A stretch of 64,000 nt of DNA from Desulfitobacterium dichloroeliminans LMG P-21439 (GCF_000243135.2 NC_019903.1:782001-846000), one strand, 5' to 3'; positions 35,859 to 45,607 are shown, counted from the stretch's first letter. Numbers and translations: made by a program. Notes: a model not told the origin generated them from the letters alone.

Positions 35859-37733
35859 ATGATCAGAATAGTCTATACCATGACCCTTGGCCATAATCGG
35901 GATATTATCAATAAACTGATTTGCTCGAAGGAGTCAAAGGATGTCTCAGTAGAAGTCTTGCAAACGGCCAGCCCTCAAGAGTTGATGGAGTATGACATTG
36001 ACAATACCATTGTGATTGCTCGTGGAATTTACTTCCTAACCCTCAGTAAGAGATTTAGGCGTGCTCGTGTGATAGAGCTTGCTGTCACGGGGTATGATAT
36101 TATGCGGGGAATTGTGGAGTGTAAAAATGTATATCAGGCCAAAAAGATTGCCATTATCATCTCGGAAACTATTCAAGTCGAGAAGAGTTTTATCGAAGAC
36201 ACTTTGGATGTTCAGTTAACGGTTTTTCCAGTCAAAGAATATGGTCATGTGGCGAATGTCTTTGACTTCGTTAAGCGTCTGGGCTTTGATGCAATTCTCG
36301 GTGGGTTTACAGTTTTTCGTATGGCCAAAAGTGAGGGCGTCAATTCAGTAGCAATAACTATGGGATATGAAGCCAACCACTTAGCCTTCAATGAGGCATT
36401 CAACGTAGCAAAAGCCATCATCGAAGAACGCAAGAAAAATGAGCTTTTTAAAATCATTCTGGAAAGCACCGATGAAGCGGTTATCGCCTACGATCATCAG
36501 GGGCTGATTATGGCATACAACCAAGCGGTCTATGGCATTTTGGAGCTCCCCGCCCAAACGATTCTCACAGGCAAAGAACTCTCGTCCTTCCTGCCACAAT
36601 TCAAAGAAGCCCATCTAAGCAAAGAAAGTTATACTACCAATGAAGTCATCACCATTAACAACCGCGTGGTCGTTATCAATAAAAGAAACATTATCATTGA
36701 ACAGAAAAATCAGGGTGCAGTATTAATACTACAAAATGTCGATACTTTGCAAAAGGCAGAAATTGATGTGCGCCAGAAATTAAACAAGAAAGGCTTAGCA
36801 GCTAAGTACAATTTTGACGCAATAATCGGCAGCAGTGAGGTTATTATGAAAACCATCCGGGTTGCCCAAAAATATGCTGTTGCAAACTCAAATGTATTGA
36901 TTATCGGCGAGACAGGGACAGGGAAAGAGCTCTTTGCTCAGAGTATTCATAACAACAGCATGCGGTGTAACCAGCCTTTTGTTGCCATAAACTGTGCAGC
37001 ACTTCCTGAACAATTACTGGAAAGTGAACTTTTTGGCTATGTGGGAGGCGCTTTTACAGGAGCCGCTAAAGGTGGGAAAGTAGGGCTTTTTGAGTTAGCC
37101 CATAAAGGGACCCTCTTTCTAGACGAAATAGCCGAAATGCCTCTTGGTTTGCAAGCGAAACTCCTGCGGGTATTGCAGGAAAGGGAAATTCGTAAACTAG
37201 GTGATGACAAGAACATTCCCATTGATGTACGAATCATATCGGCAACCAATGAAGATTTAAGTTTACTAGTGCAAGAAAGTAAATTTCGCCAGGACCTTCT
37301 CTATCGTATCGATGTGTTGAGTTTAATTCTTCCGCCCTTGCGCGAACGCAAGGAAGATATTAAAGATATTGCGAAGACCTTTTTAGCAGATTTTCCTAGA
37401 GGTCATAAGCCAATCTCCCTAAGCCTTGAAGGACTCTTAGTACTCATGCAATATGAATGGCCGGGAAATATTCGTGAACTGCGCAATGTCTGTGAACGTT
37501 TATCCGTACTCTCTGAGAACAAAATGCTTGGGGCTCAAGAGGTCAAAGAAATCTTGCCTATAAAAGAGGCACCTCTATTAACTCTTGTGACACCGCTTCC
37601 GGATATCCGAAATCAGCGACAGCAAGAAAAACAAAGCAAAATGACCCAACAACAGTTGGCAGAGATGCTAGGAATAAGCCGCACCACGTTGTGGCGCCGA
37701 AAAAGAGAACAAATTAGACCATACGACCGTTAA
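35859..37733 (+). CDS. PrpR-type sigma-54-dependent transcriptional activator
   Basis: A 624-residue activator. Domains in order: PrpR_N ligand-sensing region (about 1-185), PAS (about 195-300), AAA+ sigma-54 interaction domain (about 325-560) with Walker A GETGTGKE, the GAFTGA loop and EWPGNIRELRN, and a C-terminal Fis-type helix-turn-helix (QQLAEMLGISRTTLWRRKRE). PrpR_N proteins sense small acids. A -24/-12 promoter lies 235 bases downstream in front of the catabolic operon, with inverted repeats between, so this protein very probably activates it. ATG at 35859 follows GGAGG; the earlier in-frame start at 35838 lacks one. Confidence 0.94.
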   Translation: MIRIVYTMTLGHNRDIINKLICSKESKDVSVEVLQTASPQELMEYDIDNTIVIARGIYFLTLSKRFRRARVIELAVTGYDIMRGIVECKNVYQAKKIAIIISETIQVEKSFIEDTLDVQLTVFPVKEYGHVANVFDFVKRLGFDAILGGFTVFRMAKSEGVNSVAITMGYEANHLAFNEAFNVAKAIIEERKKNELFKIILESTDEAVIAYDHQGLIMAYNQAVYGILELPAQTILTGKELSSFLPQFKEAHLSKESYTTNEVITINNRVVVINKRNIIIEQKNQGAVLILQNVDTLQKAEIDVRQKLNKKGLAAKYNFDAIIGSSEVIMKTIRVAQKYAVANSNVLIIGETGTGKELFAQSIHNNSMRCNQPFVAINCAALPEQLLESELFGYVGGAFTGAAKGGKVGLFELAHKGTLFLDEIAEMPLGLQAKLLRVLQEREIRKLGDDKNIPIDVRIISATNEDLSLLVQESKFRQDLLYRIDVLSLILPPLRERKEDIKDIAKTFLADFPRGHKPISLSLEGLLVLMQYEWPGNIRELRNVCERLSVLSENKMLGAQEVKEILPIKEAPLLTLVTPLPDIRNQRQQEKQSKMTQQQLAEMLGISRTTLWRRKREQIRPYDR

Positions 37734-37754
37734 CAGCGGAAGTATGGTTTTTTT
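37718..37754 (+). terminator. Terminator of the activator gene
   Basis: ACCATAC (37718-37724) pairs with GTATGGT (37742-37748), followed by a T-run to 37754. The left arm overlaps the last codons of the activator. Confidence 0.78.
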
Positions 37755-37780
37755 AATGACCTTGCAACGTAAGAAACAAA

Positions 37781-37818
37781 TGAAACAAGAAAAGGTTTCA
37801 CTGTAACAAAAAGTGTTA
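37781..37818. promoter_or_regulatory. Candidate upstream activator sites
   Basis: Two inverted repeats: TGAAAC-N8-GTTTCA (37781-37800) and TAACA-N5-TGTTA (37804-37818). They lie about 150-190 bases before the -24 element, the usual distance for enhancer sites of sigma-54 activators. Assignment is by position. Confidence 0.5.
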
Positions 37819-37967
37819 AGAAAATTATGGAGAGTGGGTAAAAGTTTATCTTGTAATGGAAGAATATGCCATACAAATTTGAAATAAGATATATCAAAGT
37901 CAGATAGCATGGGCAATAGGAAAAGCACGCGGCTTAAGGTAAAGAGTTTTCGGAATATTTAGTGAGT

Positions 37968-37983
37968 TGGCATAGATTTTGCA
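37968..37983 (+). promoter_or_regulatory. Sigma-54 (-24/-12) promoter of the catabolic operon
   Basis: TGGCAT (37968-37973), five bases, then TTGCA (37979-37983). GG and GC are separated by exactly ten bases, as required for sigma-54 RNA polymerase. It lies 40 bases before the preferred start of the PdxA-like gene. Confidence 0.85.
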
Positions 37984-38023
37984 CTTAAGGAGTGTAGCAC
38001 TGAGGATAGGGGGGAATCTCGTT

Positions 38024-39043
38024 TTGATAAACTGTGAAACTAAACCCGTCATCGGCATCACCATGGGCGATCCTGCAGGAGTTGGACCGGAAATCGTGGC
38101 TAAGGCTGCTGCCGCAGGAAGCTTAGAAAAGGATGCTCATCCGATTATTGTGGGGGATCAGCGCTTATTCGAGCATGGTATGCAGATTGCGAAGGTCAAC
38201 GTAGATTTCCAAGTAGCCTATACCTTGGATGAAGCCCTAAGGATGATGGGGATTGTCGTTTTAGATACCAAGAGGTTTAACGCTGCGGATTTAGTTATGG
38301 GCGAGTTGAGCGTTGAATGCGGTAAGGATGCAGCGACCAATATTCAGCAATGTGTGGGGTATTGTCAACAAGGGTTGATGGACGGACTCTGTTTTGCTCC
38401 CAACAACAAAGCAGCTATGAAAAAAGCAGGCTTTGTCCTGCATGGGGCGATTGATTTGTTGGCAGGGTTTTTTCAGTATGAAGGCAACCGCGGCGAATTG
38501 AACGTGCTAAAGGATGCATGGACAGCTCGTGTTACCAGTCACATACCGGTGAAAGATATTAGTGCTCGATTGAGTGTAGAGGGAATCCTTAAGTCCATCC
38601 ATTTGGTGAATCAGACCCTCAAGCGGGCGGGTATTGCTCACCCCCACATTGCGGTGGCGGCCTTAAATCCCCATGGGGGGGAAGGTGGCACTTGCGGGAT
38701 GGAGGAGATTGAGATCATTTCTCCTGCTGTAGAAGAGGCCAGAGCTCTAGGGATTATGGCTGAAGGTCCATTTCCTGCCGACACCTTGTTTATTAAGTTA
38801 TTCAACAAGGAATATCAGGCGGCGGTGACCATGTTCCATGATCAGGGCCAGATTGCCATGAAGCTGAAAGGGTTTGATCAGGGTGTCACCGTAATGGCTG
38901 GCTTACCCAGTCCAGTTACCACCTGCTCTCATGGCTCTGCTTTCGATATCGCCGGTCAAGGGATTGCCAACCCTGGGGCATGGGAAAGTGCTTATGAACT
39001 TGTGGTTAAGATGGCCAAAGTGGGTCGACGACATAGCTGCTAA
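38024..39043 (+). CDS. PdxA-family 4-phospho-hydroxyacid dehydrogenase
   Basis: A 339-residue member of the PdxA superfamily: ITMGDPAGVGPEIVAKA at the start, the metal-binding His segment AALNPHGGEGGTCG, and MFHDQGQIAMKLKGFDQGV. In catabolic operons such PdxA2-type enzymes oxidise 4-phospho-threonate or -erythronate. The usual DUF1537 kinase partner is absent here, so the substrate is uncertain. A TTG start at 38024 follows AGGGGGAA. The upstream in-frame start at 37979 lies inside the promoter and cannot be used. It is the first gene after the sigma-54 promoter. Confidence 0.9.
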   Translation: MINCETKPVIGITMGDPAGVGPEIVAKAAAAGSLEKDAHPIIVGDQRLFEHGMQIAKVNVDFQVAYTLDEALRMMGIVVLDTKRFNAADLVMGELSVECGKDAATNIQQCVGYCQQGLMDGLCFAPNNKAAMKKAGFVLHGAIDLLAGFFQYEGNRGELNVLKDAWTARVTSHIPVKDISARLSVEGILKSIHLVNQTLKRAGIAHPHIAVAALNPHGGEGGTCGMEEIEIISPAVEEARALGIMAEGPFPADTLFIKLFNKEYQAAVTMFHDQGQIAMKLKGFDQGVTVMAGLPSPVTTCSHGSAFDIAGQGIANPGAWESAYELVVKMAKVGRRHSC

Positions 39044-39056
39044 GGAGGGCAAATCT

Positions 39057-39962
39057 GTGAAACTAGGTTTTGTTGGCTTGGGACAAATGGGTAAACCTAT
39101 GGCCTTAAATTTACTTAAAAGTGGTAAAGAATTAATCGTTTATGATCAGCGGCCGAACAGTTACCTTGAGTTTGAAGAACAGGGGGCGCGGGTGGCAAAG
39201 GGTCTACAGGATGTGGCAGAAGCGGATATCATCTTTTGCTCTCTTCCCAACAGTGAAGTCGTTCATCAGGTATTGCTGGGGGAGGAGGGGCTTAAGCAGG
39301 CCCTTCGGACAGGGCAGATCATTGTGGATACCAGTACCATTAAATACAACACCACCTTAGATATTGCCAAGGAATTAGCGGCACGGGGAGTCGAGTTTCT
39401 CGATGCGCCAGTTTCAGGTATGGAAGCACGGGCTAAGGAAGGAACCCTCACCATGATGTGCGGCGGCAAGCAGGAACTTTTTACAAAGGTGACGCCCTAT
39501 CTCCAATGGATGGCCAACAAAATTCTCTATATGGGCAACAGCGGGAGTGGCCAACTGACCAAGCTAATCAATCAATTATTATTTGATATCAATGGAGCTG
39601 CCTTGGCCGAAATCCTCCCTATGTCCATTAAACTCGGCCTTGATCCGGAAAAAGTAGGGGAGGTCGTCAACAGTGGAACGGGTAGGAGCTATGCCTCAGA
39701 GTTTTTCATTCCCAAGATTCTCGAGGGCAATTTTACCGAGGGGTATCCTATGAAACATGCCTATAAGGATTTGGTCAGTGGAGTGGAGATCTCGTCCAGC
39801 CTCTGCATCCCCATGCCTGTACTCTGTGCGGCGACGACAACCTATCAAATCGCCCTGCTTAAGGGACTGGGTGATCGAGATAAAGGCGGTATGATTGGGG
39901 TGTTTGAGGACTTGCTTCAGGTGCAATACCGTAAATCCACAGGAAAGGGTGGACTAGGATGA
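39057..39962 (+). CDS. Beta-hydroxyacid dehydrogenase (3-hydroxyisobutyrate dehydrogenase family)
   Basis: A 301-residue NAD-binding enzyme. GFVGLGQMGKPMALNL is the Rossmann nucleotide motif, DAPVSGMEARAKEGTLTMM the substrate-binding motif, and GSGQLTKLINQ carries the catalytic Lys. Related enzymes include tartronate semialdehyde reductase and L-threonate dehydrogenase. GTG at 39057 follows AAGGAGGG. It overlaps the next start by 4 bases (ATGA). The gene context favours a sugar-acid substrate. Confidence 0.93.
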   Translation: MKLGFVGLGQMGKPMALNLLKSGKELIVYDQRPNSYLEFEEQGARVAKGLQDVAEADIIFCSLPNSEVVHQVLLGEEGLKQALRTGQIIVDTSTIKYNTTLDIAKELAARGVEFLDAPVSGMEARAKEGTLTMMCGGKQELFTKVTPYLQWMANKILYMGNSGSGQLTKLINQLLFDINGAALAEILPMSIKLGLDPEKVGEVVNSGTGRSYASEFFIPKILEGNFTEGYPMKHAYKDLVSGVEISSSLCIPMPVLCAATTTYQIALLKGLGDRDKGGMIGVFEDLLQVQYRKSTGKGGLG

Positions 39963-40795
39963 AATTAGCCTACACCATAAGCGGTCCTGATACCCAGGCT
40001 AAGTATCTAGCCTATAGAGGAGAGCTGGAGGACATGTTAGCCAGCTTGCATGAGATAGGTTACCAGGGAGTAGAGTTATTTGTTCGGGATCCGCGGGAAA
40101 TTGACCTAAGGAAATTGGGGCAGCTTTTAGAGCTTAATCATCTGGAATTGGCGGCCCTTGGTACAGGTCCTATGGTTTCCGAAGATCAATTACGGTTTAC
40201 TTCCTTAGATGGGACGATTCGGAATGAGGCGATGACGAGGGCAAAGGCTGCCATTGATTTAGCCGCTCGGTTTGGATCCCAAGTTAATGTGGGTAAATTG
40301 CGCGGAGATATTGTTCAGGGAGACGAGGCGCATACAGGACGCCTAAGGGATCGGGCCATTAAAGAACTATGTGACTACGCGGCAACGAAAAATGTGCTGA
40401 TTACCATAGAGCCCCAATGTCGTTTTGCAATTAACAACCTCAAATCTACCCAGGAAGCCTTGGCTTGGCTCCAAGAGCAGCAATTGCCTAATTTGTACCT
40501 TATGCTTGATGTATTTCACATGAATATCGAAGATAAGTCCATTGCGGCCAGCTTGATTGAAGCCAAGAACCAGACAATCCATGTCCATTTGGCAGATAAC
40601 CATAGGGGTGTTCCGGGAACAGGAGCCCTGAATTTCCCGGAGATTATACGAGTCTTAAAAGCTTTGGGGTATGATCGCTATCTTTCGATGGAAATCGAGC
40701 AGACTCCCAGCTGCTATGAAGCAGCCGCCAAAGCGTATACCTATATTCAGAAACTCATCGACGATGATGGAGTGATTATAGAAAAAGTGAAGTGA
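39959..40795 (+). CDS. Xylose-isomerase-like TIM barrel protein
   Basis: A 278-residue sugar phosphate isomerase/epimerase family protein (AP endonuclease family 2 fold). Metal-ligand type motifs are visible: [34 protein letters not shown] and LSMEIEQ. In threonate-type pathways a protein of this kind (OtnI) isomerises the oxo-acid made by the dehydrogenase, which precedes it here with an ATGA overlap. Such a role is inference. Confidence 0.88.
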   Translation: MKLAYTISGPDTQAKYLAYRGELEDMLASLHEIGYQGVELFVRDPREIDLRKLGQLLELNHLELAALGTGPMVSEDQLRFTSLDGTIRNEAMTRAKAAIDLAARFGSQVNVGKLRGDIVQGDEAHTGRLRDRAIKELCDYAATKNVLITIEPQCRFAINNLKSTQEALAWLQEQQLPNLYLMLDVFHMNIEDKSIAASLIEAKNQTIHVHLADNHRGVPGTGALNFPEIIRVLKALGYDRYLSMEIEQTPSCYEAAAKAYTYIQKLIDDDGVIIEKVK

Positions 40796-40802
40796 TGTGG
40801 CC

Positions 40803-42470
40803 ATGGAAACAGACAATAGAATAATAAATTCTCAAGAGTTGTTTAAGGGAATCAAGGGTGCCTATCCCCGTGCCATGTTTAAATCGGTGGGTTATACCCA
40901 GGAAGATTTGAGAAAGCCAATTATTGGAGTAGTCAGCTCTTGGTCAGAGATCCATCCCGGCAGTTACCCCAATAAAGAGCTCGCCCAATTCGTCAAAGCT
41001 GGGGTATGGGCTGCCGGTGGAACACCAGTGGAGTTCCATACTATAGCTGTCTGTGATGCCATAGCTCAAGGGGTAGGAATGCACTATTCCCTACCCAGCC
41101 GGGAAATTGTCGCCGCGGAGATCGAGCTGATGGTGGGCTCTGGTGGATTTGATGGTTTAGTCTTACTTCCTTCCTGTGATAAATCTCCCGGAGGCATGCT
41201 GATGGCTGCTGCCCGCCTTAATCTACCGACAATCTTTCTGCCCCCGGGTCCGATGCTTCCCCACTTTGATGACCAAGGTCAACAATGGGTGATGTCAGAT
41301 ATTAAGGAAGCCATGGGAGCCTTCACGAAGCAACGGATGGATGACAAGCTTTTCGAAGCCATTGAAACGGATACCTGCACCACTGTGGGCGTTTGCGGAA
41401 TGATGGGAACTGGGAACACCATGGGGTGCTTAATCGAAGCCTTAGGTATGTCCCTGCCCGGCACCTCGACGACCCCTTCGGTCTATGCCAAAAAAAGACA
41501 CCAAGCCAAAGAAACAGGAAAGCGCATCGTGGAAATGGTCAAGGAGAATTTGCGTTCACATCAGATCCTGAATGAAGGAAGTTTAGCCAACGCTGTGCGC
41601 CTTGTCATGGCTATTGGTGGCTCAACCAATGCAGTATTACATTTACCGGCCATTGCGAGGGAGGCAGGAGTAGAGCTAACCCTTGATGATATCGATAGGC
41701 TCTCGGAACAAACGCCCTGTGTTGCTAAGTATAAGCCCTCTAGTAAATACACCCTCTGGGATTTTTATCAAGCAGGGGGAGTCGGGGCTATCCTCAAGAT
41801 TATTTCCCCATTGCTCCATAAAGAGGTGTTGACAGTGACCGGCAAAACTATCGAGGGATATTTTAGCGAGGTTAAGAAGTGGCAAACTGTCCGTCCTCTG
41901 AATAATCCGCTGCAACCCAAGGGGGGAATTGTGGCATTAAAAGGTAACCTGGCACCGGATGGCGCTGTGATCAAGGTTAGCGGGGTGAAAGATGCACCCA
42001 ACTGCCAAGTAGGGATCGCCAAAACCTTTGAATCGGAAGAGGATCTCATGGAACACATCATGACTAAGGAAATCAAACCAGGGGATGTGTTGGTCATTCG
42101 CAATGAGGGACCTGTCGGGGGACCGGGGATGCGAGAGATGTCCATTCCCGCCGCCTTACTCACGGGCATGGGTCTGGGTGACAGTGTTGCTATGATCACT
42201 GATGGCCGCTTTTCCGGAGCAACCCGCGGCTTTTGCATTGGGCATGTTGCCCCAGAAGCTTACGTCGGAGGACCGATTGCCATAGTCCAAGATGGCGATT
42301 CGATAGAGATTGATATTGAACACAAAGCCCTGAACCTGCGGGTGAGTCCGGAAGAGATCAGCAAGCGCTTAGCGAACCTTCCTCCACGGAAAAGGCCAAT
42401 GGATAAAGGTTTTTTAGGGGTCTATGCGCGCAATGTCAGTCAGGCAGACAAGGGTGCAATTCTTGAGTAA
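40803..42470 (+). CDS. IlvD/Edd-family dehydratase
   Basis: A 555-residue Fe-S dehydratase. Cluster-ligand regions are [36 protein letters not shown] and the earlier [13 protein letters not shown]. The C-terminal domain has [19 protein letters not shown]. The family includes dihydroxy-acid dehydratase (IlvD), phosphogluconate dehydratase (Edd) and aldonate dehydratases. In this operon, an aldonate or sugar-acid dehydratase making a 2-keto-3-deoxy acid is the more likely reading, but an IlvD role cannot be excluded. ATG 40803 is used; GTG 40797 is an alternative. Confidence 0.92.
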   Translation: METDNRIINSQELFKGIKGAYPRAMFKSVGYTQEDLRKPIIGVVSSWSEIHPGSYPNKELAQFVKAGVWAAGGTPVEFHTIAVCDAIAQGVGMHYSLPSREIVAAEIELMVGSGGFDGLVLLPSCDKSPGGMLMAAARLNLPTIFLPPGPMLPHFDDQGQQWVMSDIKEAMGAFTKQRMDDKLFEAIETDTCTTVGVCGMMGTGNTMGCLIEALGMSLPGTSTTPSVYAKKRHQAKETGKRIVEMVKENLRSHQILNEGSLANAVRLVMAIGGSTNAVLHLPAIAREAGVELTLDDIDRLSEQTPCVAKYKPSSKYTLWDFYQAGGVGAILKIISPLLHKEVLTVTGKTIEGYFSEVKKWQTVRPLNNPLQPKGGIVALKGNLAPDGAVIKVSGVKDAPNCQVGIAKTFESEEDLMEHIMTKEIKPGDVLVIRNEGPVGGPGMREMSIPAALLTGMGLGDSVAMITDGRFSGATRGFCIGHVAPEAYVGGPIAIVQDGDSIEIDIEHKALNLRVSPEEISKRLANLPPRKRPMDKGFLGVYARNVSQADKGAILE

Positions 42471-42580
42471 CCTAATGAATTGGAGGGAGGTGAGGTGGGT
42501 ATAAAAAGGTAGGCAACGGTTTACGGGGAGGAAGGGTTAAGGTTCTAATAATAACTAAAAATTAAAAGGGAGCTGGGGAT

Positions 42581-43603
42581 ATGAAAAAGCATTTTCGTTC
42601 TATAGTGTTTATAACCGCACTTTTGTTTTTGTTAGGCTCGATAGCCGGTTGTGGTAGCAGTAGTAGTAGCAATCAAAAACAAGACTCAAGTTCTGGCACG
42701 GAAAAAGCTGCAAGTTTTCCCGAAAAGGATTTTGAATTTTTAGTACCCATGGGAGCGGGCGGCGGTAGTGATGTATTCTGTCGTACTCTAGTGAAAACTG
42801 TTGCTGATAATAAACTTAATCCCACTAACATCACCGTAGTCAATAAACCCGGTGGTTCTGGTTCCATAGGTTGGTCCTATGTAGCTAATGATCACAAAGG
42901 AAATCCTTATGAGTTAAGCACAGTGAGCTCCAGCTTCTATACGGGTCCGATATCGGGACAGTCCCCTGTATCCTATAAAGATTTCACCCATATCATCGCA
43001 GTAGCTGAAGATCCGACTCTGCTCGTCGTCCCGACGGATTCTCCCTATCAAACGATGGAGCAACTGTTAGAAGCGGCTAAAGCTAAACCGGAATCCATTA
43101 GTTCCGGTGGTTCCAGTGGTCTCTCCATGGATGCTGTTGTATTCTATGCCCTTAGCGATAGTGCAGGGGTGCAAATGAAGTATGTGCCTTTTGCAGGTGG
43201 TGGAGAAGTAATGACTTCGGTTCTTGGCGGCCATGTTACCTTCGGCTTCTTAGGGCCAAGTGAAGCAGCTTCACAGCTGGAAGCGGGTAAAATGAAAGCT
43301 TTAGCGGTTACTACCGAAGATCGAGCTGGCGGTATTCTAAAGGATGTCCCCACCTTAAAGGAACTGGGTCATGATGTTGTCTTATCCCAATTGCGAGGGG
43401 TTGTAGCTCCTTCCGGTATCTCTCAAGAGAATGTGGATTATCTTCATGATATGTTTAAAAAAGCCACCGAAACTCCAGAGTGGAAAGAATTTGTCAAGAA
43501 TAATTTCATGGAAGAAAAGATTATGGGACCGGATGAATTCTTGAAAGCTAGCCAAGCACAAAATGATATGTATGCCAAGTACTTAGACAAAATTGAAAAG
43601 TAA
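42581..43603 (+). CDS. tctC: TctC-type substrate-binding lipoprotein of a tripartite tricarboxylate transporter
   Basis: A 340-residue lipoprotein. The signal peptide ends in a lipobox SIAGC (Cys near residue 24), followed by a Ser-rich linker. The mature part has FEFLVPMGAGGGSDVFCRTL and NKPGGSGSIGWSYVA, the ligand-binding loops of the TctC/Bug family. It should catch an organic acid outside the membrane and deliver it to TctB-TctA, encoded downstream. A strong AAAAGGGAGCTGGGG site precedes it, and a hairpin follows that may protect its mRNA. Confidence 0.93.
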   Translation: MKKHFRSIVFITALLFLLGSIAGCGSSSSSNQKQDSSSGTEKAASFPEKDFEFLVPMGAGGGSDVFCRTLVKTVADNKLNPTNITVVNKPGGSGSIGWSYVANDHKGNPYELSTVSSSFYTGPISGQSPVSYKDFTHIIAVAEDPTLLVVPTDSPYQTMEQLLEAAKAKPESISSGGSSGLSMDAVVFYALSDSAGVQMKYVPFAGGGEVMTSVLGGHVTFGFLGPSEAASQLEAGKMKALAVTTEDRAGGILKDVPTLKELGHDVVLSQLRGVVAPSGISQENVDYLHDMFKKATETPEWKEFVKNNFMEEKIMGPDEFLKASQAQNDMYAKYLDKIEK

Positions 43604-43621
43604 TTATTAAATAGCACTGAT

Positions 43622-43653
43622 GGAGGAGGCTTTTTGAAGCTAATGCCTCCTCC
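43622..43653 (+). repeat. Intercistronic hairpin after tctC
   Basis: GGAGGAGGC (43622-43630) and GCCTCCTCC (43645-43653) form a perfect 9-bp stem without a T-run. It may stabilise the upstream tctC message or reduce readthrough. Confidence 0.6.
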
Positions 43654-43733
43654 TCGTCCTCCCCTGATCAATAGCGAGAACACCTTGTGAATTATGACAC
43701 TTGTAATTGAAGGCACCTCAAGGAGGGAAATTG

Positions 43734-44573
43734 ATGCTTATTGATAAAGAGAAGTGCATTGGCTGCGGCATATGTGTACCCTACTGCCCCACGGGAGCCA
43801 TCAGCATGTCGGATAAAAAAGCCGTAATCGATCAAGCGCTCTGTGTGGAATGTGGCAACTGTATTCGCCATAGAGTGGTAAGATGTTCGCCGAAAGCTAT
43901 CTATGAACCCTATGAACAAATCAAAGGAACACCTAGAGAAGTGAGGCGTTACTTCAGTGATCCGGCTACGGTTCATGGGGTGACTGGAGTGCCCGGCAGA
44001 GGAACTGAGGAAGTCAAGACCAATGATGTCACTGGCCGTGTGTGCCGTGGTGAAGTCGGTATTGCTATCGAAATGGGGCGACCCTGTGTCGGAACCACCT
44101 TTGCCGAAGTGGAAAAGCTGACTACGGCCCTAGCCCCATACGGTATTGAATATGAAGAGTGCAATCCCTTGACACATTTATTAGAAGACAGAGCTAAGGG
44201 TGTTTTTAAAGATGAATATAAAAAGGAAACTGTTCTTTCTGCCATAGTGGAGTTTACTGTCGAGATCGAACGAATGGCTGAAATTTTTGAAACCATCAAA
44301 AAGGTAGCAAAGGAACTGGATACAGTCTTTTCCCTCGATCTCATCGGCTGCTTTGAAGAAGATGGAAGTATACCGGTGTTACCGGAACTAGAGCGCATGG
44401 GAATGAAGCCCAGACCCAATGCCAAAGTCAATCTAGGATTGGGAAGACCTTACAAAATTGTCCGCGAGGCACAAGGAGGGATAGATGATGACCCATTCAT
44501 TACACCGTCGGGGGGTAGAAGCCGACTTGAAAAACGACTATATCCTGCTGGTAACCGCTGCTTCAGGAATTAA
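43734..44573 (+). CDS. Ferredoxin-domain protein of an unrecognised pair, copy 1
   Basis: A 279-residue protein. Residues 1-55 form a dicluster ferredoxin domain: CIGCGICVPYCPTGA, then CVECGNC with the fourth Cys seven residues later. The rest (about 200 residues) I do not recognise; it carries GRGTEEVKTNDVT, GRPCVGT, NPLTHLLED, SAIVEF and KVNLGLGRP, all shared with copy 2 at 47131. The C-terminus runs about 40 residues beyond that of copy 2 and overlaps the partner gene by 86 bases in another frame. ATG at 43734 follows AAGGAGGG. It is likely an Fe-S enzyme subunit or electron carrier acting on the transported acid; that is inference. Confidence 0.85.
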   Translation: MLIDKEKCIGCGICVPYCPTGAISMSDKKAVIDQALCVECGNCIRHRVVRCSPKAIYEPYEQIKGTPREVRRYFSDPATVHGVTGVPGRGTEEVKTNDVTGRVCRGEVGIAIEMGRPCVGTTFAEVEKLTTALAPYGIEYEECNPLTHLLEDRAKGVFKDEYKKETVLSAIVEFTVEIERMAEIFETIKKVAKELDTVFSLDLIGCFEEDGSIPVLPELERMGMKPRPNAKVNLGLGRPYKIVREAQGGIDDDPFITPSGGRSRLEKRLYPAGNRCFRN

Positions 44574-45141
44574 TCATGTGGGCTCAAAGGATAAATTACG
44601 GCAAGTTCTAGAAGAAGTTTGGAAAATAGGCCCCACCAATATTGGGTCAAATGAAACAGGAACCATACTATCCGGGGTGGACATTGATGAGATTAGAGCG
44701 AATTTAATGGATGTTCCGCGAGTGCGGTGTAATTTCGCGAGTAAGGAGAAAATACGTCAGGCTATTGAACGCCTGCTGGAATTAGATTTGGAAATGTCGG
44801 TTACAGTTTCCGGCCCCACTCTGGATATTCTTGAATTGTGTAAAGAATATGGAATCAAGCCTCATTCCATCAACTTCTCATTAGATATTTGGGGGAAAAA
44901 AGAGAAATTACCTCCTGAGGAGGCTTTGGAGCTTCTCACCATGTGCGGACATAGTTTAATCTCTAAGACCTTAGTGGAGGAGACTATCACTAAAGTGCGT
45001 CAGGGTAAAATGTCACCTGAGAAAGCGGCCATCAAAATTGGTCATCCCTGCATCTGCGGTATTTATAACCCAGAACGTGCCCAAACCATTTTGGAGAGAA
45101 TGGCTCCCCACACTGAAGGTCTTGGAGGGGAGGGCTCTTAA
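44488..45141 (+). CDS. Cys/His-motif partner protein, copy 1
   Basis: A 217-residue protein I do not recognise. Conserved with copy 2 at 47853: MTHSLHR at the start, GINHVG, GPTNIGS, the segment C-EYGIKPHS, LTMCGHSLIS, and near the end PCICGIYN followed by RA. The invariant His, Cys-Gly-His and Cys-X-Cys-Gly suggest a metal or Fe-S site. ATG 44488 aligns with copy 2 and follows AGGAGGG by 7 bases. It always follows a ferredoxin-domain gene, so the two probably form one enzyme. Confidence 0.82.
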   Translation: MTHSLHRRGVEADLKNDYILLVTAASGINHVGSKDKLRQVLEEVWKIGPTNIGSNETGTILSGVDIDEIRANLMDVPRVRCNFASKEKIRQAIERLLELDLEMSVTVSGPTLDILELCKEYGIKPHSINFSLDIWGKKEKLPPEEALELLTMCGHSLISKTLVEETITKVRQGKMSPEKAAIKIGHPCICGIYNPERAQTILERMAPHTEGLGGEGS

Positions 45142-45142
45142 T

Positions 45143-45595
45143 ATGCGCATGGCCAATCGGATTGCTAGCATTATTATCTTTCTATTTGGACTCCTTGTCT
45201 TTATAGGGGCTCAGAAATTAGACTATATTCTTAAAGGCATTCCCGGTCCTGGTTTCCTCCCAAGATGGGTGGCGCTACTTATCATGATCCTTGCCTTGGT
45301 GCCTTTTATCAAAAGCTTTACCAAACATGAAGTGGAAGGTGAGCAACCTTTTAAATTTGCCGAATTTAAAAATGCAGGAATTATTATCGGGAGTGCCGTT
45401 GCCGTCATGCTTTTAACGAAGTTCATTGGACTTAGTCTGGCCATTGGTTTGATGGCTGGGGTAATTGCTAAGTTCACTGGCCCAACAAGCTGGAAAAAGG
45501 TAATTGCTATTACCGTGGTTACCCCCGTTGCTGCCTTCGTCCTTTTCGATATAATTCTCAGCGTGCCACTACCCACCGGTATTTTTGGATTTTAG
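45143..45595 (+). CDS. tctB: TctB-type small membrane subunit of the TTT transporter
   Basis: A 150-residue protein with four hydrophobic segments, the usual size and topology of TctB (short N-terminal helix, a GPGFLPRW loop after helix 1, then three more). The start at 45143 directly follows the partner gene (1-base gap). The upstream in-frame extension is an overlap artefact. Together with TctA it forms the membrane part of the carrier fed by TctC. Confidence 0.88.
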   Translation: MRMANRIASIIIFLFGLLVFIGAQKLDYILKGIPGPGFLPRWVALLIMILALVPFIKSFTKHEVEGEQPFKFAEFKNAGIIIGSAVAVMLLTKFIGLSLAIGLMAGVIAKFTGPTSWKKVIAITVVTPVAAFVLFDIILSVPLPTGIFGF

Positions 45596-45607
45596 GGGGT
45601 GGAATGA

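Noticed and set aside
37979-38023. Earlier start for the PdxA-like gene
   Set aside because: It lies within the -12 element of the sigma-54 promoter, upstream of the expected transcript start.
38931-39056. Longer N-terminus for the beta-hydroxyacid dehydrogenase
   Set aside because: The extension overlaps the PdxA-like gene; the GTG at 39057 has AAGGAGGG and gives the correct family N-terminus.
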